NCBI RefSeq assembly: GCF_003473485.1
Contig: NC_053043.1
Coordinates: forward strand, 18,168,001-18,232,000
Reading direction: 5' to 3'
DNA from: Medicago truncatula
Lineage: Eukaryota; Streptophyta; Magnoliopsida; Fabales; Fabaceae
Length of the DNA stretch: 64,000 bases
Positions 10,680-20,850 of the stretch are shown here, piece after piece. A model generated the notes under the pieces. It had not been told where the DNA came from. It saw only the letters and a list, made by a program, of their open reading frames with translations, and ran no database searches. Position 1 is the stretch's first letter. Every line of letters starts with the position of its first letter. A program made the translations under genes and the position numbers.

Positions 10680-13600
10680 TCATCTTACAGTTTTTGAGTT
10701 CACCCTTGATGGCCCGGTTGGTTTTCGCTTCTTTCCCTACACATGAGTTGAAAAACTTATTGGTTTAGCATAGATTCAAGACTAATGGTTTGGTAATTTG
10801 CCTTTGAACATAAGCGGCAACATACCTTTTGTGGTGCAGTGCAACTTAATGGTTTGGCAATTTGCCTTTGAATTTTCAAAGATGGTGTGGGTTGGCTTGC
10901 ATGAACCGTTTTAATGCCAAGTGCACGTTCTGCTTCCTCGACAGCTGCTACAATTTCATCATCGTCGCCGTCATTTAACTGACTGTCAATTGGTGCATTA
11001 AGTTCAACAGCACCACTTTGATTACAATCAACAGCACGTACATTAGAATTGATATTAGAGGCAGATTTCTTTGTTTTATTGCCTTTACTCTGTCAAGTTA
11101 ACACAAGTGCAACAGAAGAAAAAAATGGAATGCATAAGGCACTTAATAAGGCAAACAAGTACAAAATAACACCAACATCTGCTACATTTACCTTTTTAAT
11201 GGGTGCAGCAGTAACATGTGAAACTTAGGCACCAGATGCAATCAAAACAGGCACAATAGTAACATGTGGAACTTGGGCACTGGATGCAGTCACAACAGGT
11301 GCATTTGAAGCAGTAGTGACAGGTGTATTAGAAGGTGTTTCTGCATTTGAAGCAGCAGTTGCAGGTGCATTGGAGGTAGTCGCTGCATGAGCATTTTTTT
11401 TGGGTTTTCTCTGTCAAAATAAACATGATTAGGCTTATAGAGAGTTAAGTACAAAAAAAATTATACAAAATATTTAAGTGATTATATACCTTTCTTTGCT
11501 GTGCAGATGGGTTTACTTCTGTTCTTTTGCAACCCCTAGCATTATGACCGGGCTGGCCACAATTTGTGCACCTATTAAGACCCCTAGTATTAGGTTTTCC
11601 GGTCTTTGGGTTTTCATCAGCTTCCCTTCTCCTCAGCTTTTTTGGTCTACCAGGACCTCTCTTGTATTGTGGGGGGAGCATGTCTTCAACTTCAACAGTA
11701 GGCCACATATCTTGACCATTAATAGGACTAACACTAAAACTATAACAAAGTTCATATGCTTCCCTTGAATAATATTGATCAACAAAGTCCTCAGGATTTT
11801 GATTTATAAAACCCATAGCTGCTACAACATGTCTACAAGGTATGCCTACTAACTCCCAAAAGTTGCATGTGCAAGTCATTTTATCTAAGTTAACAATAAA
11901 ACCACTGCTTTTAAGATGATGAGTAACTTGAAAAGATGTTGGTGTAGACCAGTGTGGTGACCATCCTCCACTAAGTTCAATCTCCTTATTTAATCTCTTC
12001 ATAGGTGTAGGCATTATCCTACCTTCGTACCTACCTAGTTTATACTGTAAAGTTGCCATCCTATTCATCAAATAAAGCCTAATCCATTCACACATAGTTA
12101 AAACTGGCTTGGCCCTAGCACCCAAGATAGTACTATTGAATGCCTCTGAAATATTATTCATTAATACATCACACTTAGGATAAAAAGACAAAGCATGCTT
12201 ACACCACAACTTTGTGGGAAAACCCATCAGCCACTCCCATGCCTTCGGATTGACCGCTTTCAACTATGACATCTTCTTCTCCCAAGCTTGCAAGTAGGTT
12301 GCCTTAGCTGCCCCCATCATGAGATCTCTTATTAGAGTGCCTCCACCAAACCTTTTCTTAAAGTTGGCATACAGATGCCTCAAACATAACCTATGTTCTA
12401 ATCTTAGAGGCATCTCTTCAAAAATAGAAATCAACCCCTACAATAAAAACACAAGCATATATAAGCATAAAAAATGAACTTTTGAGTTTTCTGCTTCAAA
12501 TAGGAATCAGAATAATAAACACAACATAATTACAAACAACAACATAATTACCTTTTGTTGGTCAGATATGAAAACCCATATTTTATCCTGTCCAATATTC
12601 TCTAATAACAATGTTAGAAACCATCTCCATGATTCTTTGGTTTCAGTCTCGACCACTCCAAATGCTAAAGGAAAATATTGATCATTTGGGCCTCTTCCAA
12701 CTGCAATAAGAAGTTGTCCTCCATATCTAGTCTTTAGATGACAACCATCAACACCGATAAAAGGTCTACATGCTGTCAAAAATCCTTTTTTGCAACCATC
12801 AAATGAAAAATAAAAGCTTCCAAACCTAGGCTGTAAAGTTGGATGTGGTCTCTCCATGTTGATCTCGCACGAGTTACCGGCACATACTCTCTTAAGCTCC
12901 GCAGAATACCTCCACAATAGACTATATTGTCGTGCAGCATTACCTTCTACAATTTCCTTAGCCATCTGTTTTGCTTTCCAAGCTCTCCAAAAGGTGATAT
13001 TCACAGAGTAATTTTTCCCCACAAAATCCACAATGTCATTTATCGTCACATGGTCACCCGTAAACATGTTGTTAGCTACTGACTTTGACACCCACTTGGC
13101 AGTAGCACTTGTATTTTTTGTTTGCCAGGAACATTTGTGGTCTCCTTTGCATGTTTTCATCATGAACGTGTGCTTGCCTCCCACTTTACTTACAAGAGCC
13201 TCAAAACCACACTTCATCTTGCACTCCACTCTAACCCTTTCCAAGTCATTTTTCTTGAACCTTATCTCCTTCCCATTTAGAACATTCCACTCTATAATAG
13301 CATCCTTGAACTCATTCAATGATTTAAATTGCAACCCAACATTGAACTTGTATTTCTTGGTCAACTCCTCCATCCTAAAAATGTCATCTTTAAGTCCCTT
13401 CTCATTGTCAAAGTCATCAGGATCACTGCTTCCAAGTTCTTCACTGAGATACTCGTGTTCAATTTCAAACTTGTCATTTAGTGATTCATCAGGTACATCA
13501 CATATTGCAGGTGCACTACTTGAACTACCTCCCCCCACTTTTTCATTTGAATGAGTTTTCAAATTGTAAGTATTTTCATCAATCATCATTCTTGAAGGTT

Positions 13601-14141
13601 GAAACTCTGGATCATCACCATCGCTTAAACCAAATCCATCGTCCATTCCTAAAGCTCTCTCATCTTCACTATCATCCAAATGAATTCCTTTGGCTTCATC
13701 TTCACTGCTATAAGAATCATTTTCAGAATCACCTCCATAATCACCTTCAATTTCTTCAAATCCACCAGCATCAACATTTTCCACAACATCATTTAACGCT
13801 TGTAATTCAAGACATACAGGAGCATCCACAGAAAACATATTATCAACACCATGTTCAAGATATATATGAGCATCAACTTTGTTACTTAACGCATAATCAA
13901 CAATATCCATAGCATCAGCATCCAATCTCAACTTCTTGTAAGCAATTTCCTCCTCTACTTTCCACCACATTCTGAAACTATTCTTAGCATATTTTTTATC
14001 TGTCATTATACCCTCTACTTCAAAATAACTCAATTTATCCTTGTCTAGACCCTCAACAACAGTTACATCACCACCCCTATAATACACAATCAAATCTCTT
14101 ACAAACTGACCCCCATGATGGAAAACAACATTGAAACTCAT
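10680..14141 (-). pseudogene. MuDR-type transposase gene, five exons, two stop codons
   Basis: A consistent gene model is exons 14141-12552, 12437-11490, 11410-11192, 11089-10826 and 10736-10680. All introns are GT..AG and phase 0. The start is ATG 14141 (MSFNVVFHHGG), because upstream frames are unrelated. Domains in order are an N-terminal MuDR/PB1-like segment, a long acidic stretch, a MuDR DNA-binding-like domain (about residues 275-365, conserved Cys/His), and the MULE DDE core beginning at FIGVDGCHLK. A DQQK|G motif spans intron 1. A SWIM zinc finger (CTCNFWELVGIPCRH) and a CCHC knuckle (CTNCGQPGHNARGC) follow, with a Pro/Thr/Ala-rich tail and a basic end. In-frame TAG at 12266-12264 and TAA at 11227-11225 (a C-to-T change in a repeated GCC CAA GTT unit) break it, so function is unlikely without readthrough. 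Confidence 0.88.
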
Positions 14142-14719
14142 TTCTGCATATATAGATAAACAACTGCATGAAGTTTGAACCAAACATACAAAAAAGTAGC
14201 AAAAACGATAAAAAAAAAAAACCACTTGTAGAAAAAAAACACAATAAAGCACATGTCCACACAAAAGGAGAGAGTAGAAACAATAAAATATTGACCCTAC
14301 ACATTGTAATCCAGATACCCACATACAACACAAAGAGAATATATACATATGATCCCCCACATGCCATTAAAGAAATGGAAAGTTACAGAAAAGAACATAA
14401 ATTGACTTAGTTAACATATAATAATAGATTGTATAAAAAAAACATATAATAAGAAAAGAAAGAATCAACACACGTTGCTTTTAAAATAAATCAACAACTT
14501 TTCAGTTTCACTTTTACAAGAAGGCCATGCAAGCGCACTACAACGAAACACAAACAACAGGTGCGGCAAGCAAGAAAAACAGACCAAAAGAGCACTACAA
14601 ACAAAATAGTATTATCCATAATAATAGAAACAAACAAAATTCATAACAGAAACAAACAAACAAACTTCATAAACAAGAAGAATCAGAAGAGTAAAACGAA
14701 CCGTCAATTGAAAACGCAA

Positions 14720-14870
14720 ACTCGAAGGTGGTGGTCGGAATCAGAAGAGGATGGTGGTCGGAATCGTGATGGTCGGAATCGTGAAGGTGGTGGTCGTAAT
14801 CGTGAGCAAAATCGAAGAGAAAGAAGAGGATGGTGGTCGGAATCAGAACAGGATGATGGTCGGAATTAAA
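14720..14870. repeat. Short tandem GGTGGTCGGAATC repeats inside the MULE
   Basis: About seven imperfect copies of (GAT)GGT(GGT)CGGAATC lie between the transposase start and the right TIR. On the transposase strand this is the 5' leader. The frame open across it (14561-14869) is just the repeat and is not considered a gene. Confidence 0.6.
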
Positions 14871-15012
14871 ATCAATCAGGGTTAGGGTTGAAGTTGAAAC
14901 CCTAAACCCATTACTTCCCTCTTTCTCTTCTCTTTCCCGTGTTTTCTTCTTCTTTCTTTTCTAATCTTCTTATTTTAATTAATTATTTTAAATTTATTTC
15001 AATTATAAAATT

Positions 15013-15216
15013 TTGTTTTTAGTGTGCCACGTGGCATGTCATGATTGGGCCACGTGGCACACCGTTAGTTTTGGTTTTTTTTTTTAACGGAAAGTTAACG
15101 GAAGGACTAAAGCCAAAAGTTTTAGAAAGTGCAGGGACCAATGCCAAACAAAAAAAAGCGCAGGGACCAATGCCAAAACTGGGCGAAAGTGCAGGGACTA
15201 AACACACATTTAAGCC
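15013..15216 (-). repeat. Right terminal inverted repeat of the MULE
   Basis: This is the reverse complement of the left TIR plus a second CCACGTGG palindrome (copies near 15027 and 15050). It lies upstream of the minus-strand transposase and therefore probably also holds its promoter. Confidence 0.9.
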
Positions 15217-15369
15217 TATTTTTAAATAGCTTGGTGGTTAGGTGTGAAAAAGTGGATAATCTCAGATTTGGATTCATGTTTGTGCATATCAATGTTCTTA
15301 TAGCCACTAGTGATATCTACTTTTTTTTCCAAATTAACCACCACCGTTGAAAAGTGATCTATCTCGTGA

Positions 15370-15745
15370 CGATGGATGAGAGACAACGGTGGCGGAAAAT
15401 GCTCCGGTAGGGTGACGATGATTCTTCGCGGTGGAACGCTAAAGCCAGTAATGGAATTGAGAAAGAGTATGTAGAAAAAGTATTGTGAAAAATGAATTGT
15501 ACCTTGAGGGTGAAGTAAAGATATAGGCGCACGTTGAGAATAACCGTCTACGAGTTTTGTGGCGTGTGATTAGGGACATGTGTAGGGTGGTCCTCGCGTG
15601 GGGGCGTGTTTAGATGTGGTGTGGTGCACTAAAGTTGGCATATTCCTTCAGGCGCGGGGCCTTAAGGCGGTGCAAGTTTAGGCCACGTGTGTGGGACTGA
15701 TCCTTTGACCGGTCCAGAACAGTTGCCCCGTAAGACATTGGTGCC
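15370..15745. repeat. Diverged LTR-like repeat, copy 1
   Basis: This stretch matches 16860-17296 in the same orientation. Shared words include GTAATGGAA(T/C)TGAGAAAGAGT, TATAGGCGCACGTTG, CGTGTGATTAGGGAC, CTTAAGGCGGTGCAAGT and ACCGGTC(C/T)AGAACAGTT. The wording CTCCGGTG..GACGCTCAAGTTAGTAA resembles LTR sequence common in legumes, read in reverse. No boundaries or TSD were found. Confidence 0.5.
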
Positions 15746-16859
15746 CTTATGGTGCAATGGCTTATAGTTGTAGAGAGGGCGTTCGTTCGGGCGCCTGCAA
15801 ACGTTGGCGCCTCTGAAGTTTTTGCTTGTAAAAAGATTATTTTGTTGCTTTGTTATGAGAAAGGTGGCGTCCGTGTCGAGTTAGTGGGGGTAGTTGCCAT
15901 TTAATGCTTCAAACTGAAACATTTAGATGTAATGGTCGTTCAGCTAGCTTTCCACTTGTAACTGTAAGCTTCGTGAGTTGCACGCGGTCCGGGAAAGGTG
16001 CTTCACGCGCGCGTCGTTTTGACTGCGTTTCATTTTTTCCAATGCTGCTTTTAGCCGTTAGATCGTGACTCCCAAGCTCCCCTTTATCTGGTCCATTGAT
16101 TCGAATAGTTCATAGGCTATTTAAACAGGGAACATCTCCCTTTTTCTCATCGTGCCTATTATTCTTCCTCGATGTGCTTTTGGGGGACGTTTCCCTTCTC
16201 CCTCATAGTTTCCTTTTCTCTTTACTTTTCTAGGCTGAGTGAGAAAGATGATTGTTTCCTCTGTGGGTTCTGGAAGTTTGATGGATTCCTTGTTAATTGG
16301 TCTTTCGTCTCTGTATGGTGATTGGTTCCATGCATTTGTTATGGCGACATGCATCAGGAGGGAGAAAACTACGTTGGTCGAAAAGTTCGCCAAAACCGAG
16401 TAAGAACGGGTGATTTTAGGGGATTCAAAATATATAATCTAAAAATCGAAAAAAAAAAATGGTTTAGATTATAAAATATGAACGAGAGTATTTTTGTCAA
16501 ACACAAAAAAGTACTTAATGATAGAAATGAAATTATGATGACTGAATGGTGTCAGCAACATAGGTCACACATGAGAATGAGACAAAAAACGTGTTTTTTT
16601 TTTTTTTTTTTTTTTTTATTTTTTATCTAGGAATACATATTCATGCAAAATGAAAATTATAATATTTTCTTAGATGTGTAATTCCCAAGTGATTTTGGTG
16701 TGATAAAATTCCTCTCTAAATGCATCTTTCCAACGGCTGATTTGCTTAAGGAAAATTCCCATTCACTTATGTACCTCTCATTCTTGTTTTCTAATTTTTT
16801 TTTTTAAGTACACACTTTTCAGAAACTGAATTGTAAAACCTTGCTTTTGTTATTGATCT
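15746..16859. other. Non-coding between the two diverged repeats
   Basis: It holds moderately GC-rich, non-coding sequence (15750-16400) and a 24-base T tract near 16599. No gene was recognised. The frame at 16121-16393 has no recognisable product. Confidence 0.4.
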
Positions 16860-17296
16860 GTCTGGCGAGAACGGTCGAGTGGCAACGACAACAGTGAATT
16901 CTCCGGTGTGATGGTAACCACTTTCGGTGCGGCGGCGTTGAGTCTTCACGGTGGGATGAAAGGTGCCTGTAGGCACGTTAGTACTCTGACGCTCAAGTTA
17001 GTAATGGAACTGAGAAAGAGTGTGTAAGAAGTGTTGTCAAAAGTGATGTATACCTAGAAGGTGAAGCAAGTTCACCCTTATATAGGCGCACGTTGGCCAC
17101 TACTGTCTCCACGTAATGCGACGTGTGATTAGGGACGGTGCAGGACACATGTAGGGTGATCCTTGCGCGACGGCGAGCTTCTGTGCAGCACGGTGCACGC
17201 AATCTAGCGTGCTCCTTTAGGTGCGGAGTCTTAAGGCGGTGCAAGTCCGACCACATGTCGATGTGCGGTTTGGTCCTCTAACCGGTCTAGAACAGT
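16860..17296. repeat. Diverged LTR-like repeat, copy 2
   Basis: Second copy of the repeat at 15370-15745, at roughly 75-80% identity by eye. It ends at GAACAGTT, where it meets the LTR fragment that follows. Confidence 0.5.
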
Positions 17297-17520
17297 TATA
17301 AAATAGAGGTGAAGGAGAGAGAGAAAGAAAATTGAGAGTTTCAATTGTCTCTTGTGTATATCATTTCATTACGAATGAGCCTTATTTATAGGGAAATACA
17401 AGAATGTTAGAATACAATAATAATGGTAAATGGACCAAATAGTTATACATCTATGCCTTATGGACATCCACAATAATATTCATAACACTCCTCATTGGAT
17501 GTCTATCGAGGATATGTCTT
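17297..17520 (-). mobile_element. 3' LTR fragment with polypurine tract of an LTR retroelement
   Basis: On the minus strand an LTR starts TGTTATGAATATTATTG at 17487 and runs to about 17297, where it is cut by a junction with the adjacent repeat. It contains a TATA-like CCCTATAAATAAGG (about 17380-17394) and a CT-rich end. Immediately upstream on that strand is CCAATGAGGAG (17488-17498), a polypurine tract, within about 33 bases of internal sequence. This is the layout of the 3' end of a short copia-like or TRIM element. The matching 5' LTR is not visible. Confidence 0.6.
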
Positions 17521-17521
17521 A

Positions 17522-18277
17522 TTTCAACGGCTCTCCACGAAGAAGATTGTTGCTGAAGCAAGCAAGAACCCTAGGAACTCTCTCACTTGGACCATCAACA
17601 CTAGGAACGAGATCCATTCTTGGTCCAATCCAATTAAAAGGTCTCACAATTGTAAACTCCAACCCATTTTCATCACCTTCACCATAAATCAACCTCTCAA
17701 TCAATTGCTTTGCACATGCATATGACCATCATTGATTTTCGATCGAACCAAAAATGCACGAAGATTCATCTTCTTTGAGCATATAGTAAGCAGGATCATG
17801 ACGAAGAGGACTATCTTTAGGGAGAAAACTACCAATAGTTTTCCCATGAACCTCACATGTAGAAAAATGAACGAGTCTCTTGTTATTTTCGGAACAATGC
17901 TTCACCACTGGAATTGCAACAATGAAGTTGTTGTAAATTGTGTGAAGAGGACTTGTGTTGTAATCAATAGGAGTGTAGATTGCAACAAGGTTTATGACCA
18001 AATATGTGGTTTTGATTAGACTTTCGAGTATGGGATCGTTTTTTATATTCAAACGGTGAAACTCAAAATGGTTGTTCCATGGAAGAGTTTCAAGCTCCAA
18101 GAGATGTTTGAGTTTGTTGTTGTAAACATCTAGTGCTAGAACTTTGTGAGGGGTTTGGAGCATGAGCTTCTCACAGAGGTGAGAACCAATGAAACCTCCG
18201 GTGTCGATAATGCAGATTGTTATCGGCTTAATTGGGTTGCCATCGAGATCAAGTCTTATTGAAGAAGGAGAAGACAT
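17522..18277 (-). pseudogene. AXS: UDP-apiose/UDP-xylose synthase (AXS) pseudogene, 3'-truncated
   Basis: The translation follows AXS, a cytosolic short-chain dehydrogenase-type enzyme that converts UDP-glucuronate to UDP-apiose and UDP-xylose for cell-wall polymers. It runs from the N terminus (DLDGNPIKPITICII) to NNLLRGEPLK, about 250 of roughly 390 residues, without an intron. CGA to TGA at 17731-17729 gives a stop where WSYACAKQLIERL would continue in frame. The Rossmann glycine motif is altered (IDTGGFIGSH, with Asp for the first Gly). The copy ends abruptly at 17522 against retroelement 3' sequence. Lack of introns suggests a retrocopy or capture by the adjacent LTR element. It is non-functional as an enzyme. 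Confidence 0.85.
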
Positions 18278-18559
18278 GTTGACTAGTTTCTTACTTAGGT
18301 CAAATATTACACCTTAATATGGTGGTGTCTAAAACCCTAACAATATGGTGGTGTCAAAGTTGTCTATCAGAAACCCAATATTTATAGTTAGAGATTTACT
18401 TTTCCCACCCTGCTGCCTTCTCGCGCGCCTTGCAAAATTTCCAAAAATACCCCTGGTTCGGATTATATAATCCGGACAAGATTGTTAGTGACCGGAAAAC
18501 GAAATTCGGACCATATTGTTATGTGCTTTTTTGTGCCTTTCTTTGATGTCAGGGGTCTC

Positions 18560-18626
18560 TGTTGACCTTTATATGAACCCCACACAAGCTGCAATGCAAT
18601 TGCAGGGTTCATATGAACGGTCAACA
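18560..18626. repeat. 67-base hairpin in the non-autonomous MULE
   Basis: Arms 18560-18580 (TGTTGACCTTTATATGAACCC) and 18605-18626 pair with few mismatches. An inner stem CTGCAAT/ATTGCAG closes the loop. The right arm recurs in a variant form near 19243-19265. Confidence 0.7.
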
Positions 18627-19269
18627 ATGACCATGACACCACCGACACCCCTAAAAAACTAAAAACATTTGAAGAAAATGGAAGAAAAAAGATGAAGTGA
18701 AGAATGAAGGTATTTGTTGAAGATAAAAGCCTATTTATAGCCTAAAATAAGTCCTAGGTCATTAGTACAATCAATGAAAACGTGTTAGTGGTTGTAACCG
18801 TCCCAACCTACATTAATGGATCCACACAAAAGAATCCAATGTTGAAGCTTTCCGGATTATACAGTCCAGAACTTCCTTAACCCTACAAGAAGTACCAACT
18901 TTTCCCTCGTTCACCAGTATCATATTAATCCGGAAAATATATTCCGGAAAACAAAGGTACACTCCGGATTATATTTTCCGGACTGCATTAGTGTCATGGC
19001 CGGTGGTTTGCACCACATGTTTTTGTCGGTGGTCAAGTCAAGAAAACGTGTTTTACCACATTTTTTGACTACATTTATGACCTCCCAACCGTTTTTTGAC
19101 CCACCCTCCCTATAAATAGCCTTCCAAACCCCACCATTTCTCACAACATCCTCTTCCACCCTCTCCTCCTCTTCTTCCTTCTACAACCATGGTTTTCCAT
19201 CTTTGACCTTTCATAGATAAGGGTCTCGTTGAAAACTTTCAAGGTTTGTATGAACGGTCAATGAGGATG

Positions 19270-19296
19270 GAACCGCACTGCAAAGAAGTGCGGTTC
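19270..19296. repeat. 10 bp perfect stem-loop in the non-autonomous MULE
   Basis: GAACCGCACT and AGTGCGGTTC pair perfectly around a 7-base loop. It is preceded by GTATGAACGGTCAATGA, a variant of the arm of the 18560 hairpin. Confidence 0.7.
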
Positions 19297-19620
19297 ATTT
19301 GGGGGGTCATATGGGTCAGTGTGGTTCTTAGCTTGGTTTGTCTGGGCGTAAGTTTGAGCACCCCCTACCTCCCTCAGGGGCGTTGTTTTCTTCTTCCCGC
19401 CCTCCTCTTCCCTCCTCCCCTGGTTGCCCTCCAACAGGGAAGCTATTGGTATGTCCTATCACATACCAGTGGTTAGGCTCTTGGGAGATTAGAATTAGGC
19501 TCTTAGGAGATTAGAAATAGAATTAGGTTCTTATGTAATAAGCTTAAAAAGCTTCAACATTATTGTAATGTATTGTTCATATATTAATAAAATGTGTTGT
19601 TTTTATCTTTTTGTCTTTTT

Positions 19621-19750
19621 TTTGGTCAAGTAGCCTAGTGGCCAGAGTTCACACAATTAAATTGTGGAGCAGTGGAGTGTCTGGGGTTCGAACCCCAGCC
19701 CCTGCATATAATATGCAATATCCCTACCAACTGAGCTAAGCTCACGGGGA
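19621..19750 (-). mobile_element. tRNA-derived SINE with 17 bp target duplication
   Basis: On the minus strand the element starts TCCCCGTGAGC at 19750. It has an A box (TAGCTCAGTTGG) and a B box (GGTTCGAACCC), then ends in a short A tail (T run on the + strand, about 19616-19623). Direct repeats TATCTTTTTGTCTTTTT at 19604-19620 and 19751-19767 flank it. This is the signature of target-primed retrotransposition of a pol III transcript. It is nested in the MULE and so is younger than it. Confidence 0.85.
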
Positions 19751-20151
19751 TATCTTTTTGTCTTTTTATTTCTGGTTTATATGTTTATTTGTATTTATTT
19801 TACGAATTTCAAAGCTTAAAATTGAAAAAGTTCTGGAAAAAGCCCTTTCCAAATTTTAATATCCGGATTAATCTGCAAAATTCTAACAATCTTTTTCGGA
19901 AAACATAATCCAGACCAGGGGTACAATTGAAAAAAAAAAATAGGGCGTGCGAGGAAATGCAAAATGTAGGAAAAGTAAATCTCTTATAGTTATTAGAGTT
20001 ACTAGAGCTGGGTTTATGGATCAAGCCCACAAACCGATATGTTTAGCCCGCAGGCTTAAAATAACAATAATATGTAAGATATTATTTGTAGAGGAGGTGG
20101 TTCTGACATACAAATTTTTACTTCTCCACACTTATCAGTATGTGAATCTAG

Positions 20152-20154
<3 letters not shown>

Positions 20155-20212
<58 letters not shown>
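20155..20212. repeat. (AT)29 microsatellite
   Basis: An uninterrupted AT dinucleotide tract of 58 bases. Frames reading IYIYIY across it are artefacts. Confidence 0.97.
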
Positions 20213-20215
<3 letters not shown>

Positions 20216-20328
20216 CATGTAACATGTTGTTCGATTTGTCTCAATAAATATTTTTAAATTATCAAATGTTTATGTTTGCTATGCTTTGCATTCTTTCAAT
20301 GCTTATCTAAACGTGAATTTGAAATACA

Positions 20329-20850
20329 CTAGACCATTGACCCGTGCGTTAACGCACATGTCATTTAAAAATGATAATATTCACTGAAAAAATAAGACAC
20401 TTTAGTTCACGTGAATCTAAAAATTGTCGTGAATCAAAGCATAATGTCAATATCAAAGACTTTGTTATTGTTCCATAATTCTAGTACGTAGTTCCTGTTA
20501 CTTTAAAATAACATATAATTTTGAAAGGGAAATTGAAGTTCGTTGACATGCAAATAGTTTCAATAAGTAAGAAAATGAACAGTACACAAAAAAGTCCTAC
20601 ACATTACGGAAAACTTCTCTGTAGACCACATTTGATGCAACATCGATATCATCGCCGTCGTCGTCATTAATCAATATTTTTAAACCACCTCTCGAAGTAA
20701 CCCGTGATATTGCGACGTACAACTGTCCATGTGAAAAAACAGGAGACTGTAGATAAACACCAACATGTTTCAACGACTGACCCTGACTCTTGTTAATAGT
20801 CATTGCAAATGAGACGACAGATAACGGAAATTGCCTTCATGTCAAGCAAA
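20329..20850 (-). mobile_element. Helitron 3' end with PIF1-like helicase fragment
   Basis: The minus strand ends in CTAG (20332-20329), followed by T. It is preceded 11 bases upstream by the palindrome GTGCGTTAACGCAC, the usual Helitron 3' hairpin. About 260 bases inside it is a fragment of the Helitron-encoded helicase (20597-20842). The 5' (TC) end was not found, so total length is unknown. Confidence 0.7.
20597..20842 (-). pseudogene. C-terminal fragment of Helitron PIF1-like helicase
   Basis: The translation [20 protein letters not shown], then [19 protein letters not shown], covers helicase motifs V-VI and the C terminus. Homology starts abruptly near 20842 after an in-frame stop, where the tandem 375 bp repeats take over. 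The replication initiator (Rep) domain and the rest of the helicase are absent, so this is a dead fragment. Confidence 0.8.

Larger units (their letters stand above)
9876..15216 (-). mobile_element. Complete Mutator-like element (MULE), 5341 bp
   Basis: Both ends begin GGCTT(T/A)AATGTGTGTTTAG and form long terminal inverted repeats. The element is flanked by a perfect 9 bp direct repeat TATTTTTAA at 9867-9875 and 15217-15225, the length expected for a Mutator transposition. Inside is a five-exon transposase gene on the minus strand. The near-identical TIRs and intact TSD argue for a fairly recent insertion. The transposase carries two in-frame stops, so this copy is probably not self-mobile, though its TIRs could still be used in trans. 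Confidence 0.92.
18391..19983. mobile_element. Non-autonomous Mutator-like element, 1593 bp
   Basis: The ends are GAGATTTACTTTTCC and its inverse. They are flanked by a perfect 9 bp duplication TTATAGTTA (18382-18390 and 19984-19992). The TIRs continue imperfectly for about 100 bases, sharing ACCCCTGGT, GGATTAT and AAGATTGTTAG. The interior has no transposase. It contains repeated TCCGGATTAT near-palindromes, two hairpins and a later SINE insertion. It was presumably moved by a MULE transposase in trans. Confidence 0.85.

Noticed and set aside
13033..13912. Plus-strand ORFs of 143-173 codons inside the transposase gene
   Set aside because: They are antisense shadows of the acidic stretch in the transposase.
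12507..14360. Transposase start at 14360 (617-codon frame)
   Set aside because: The upstream residues (MGDHMYIFSLCC..) begin with GTG, are hydrophobic and unlike MuDR proteins. ATG 14141 gives the expected N terminus.
19620..19750. Possible tRNA gene on the minus strand
   Set aside because: It has A and B boxes, but the distance and acceptor stem do not form a tRNA. The A tail and 17 bp TSD show a SINE.
20056..20244. ORFs with long Ile-Tyr repeats
   Set aside because: They are translations of the AT microsatellite.
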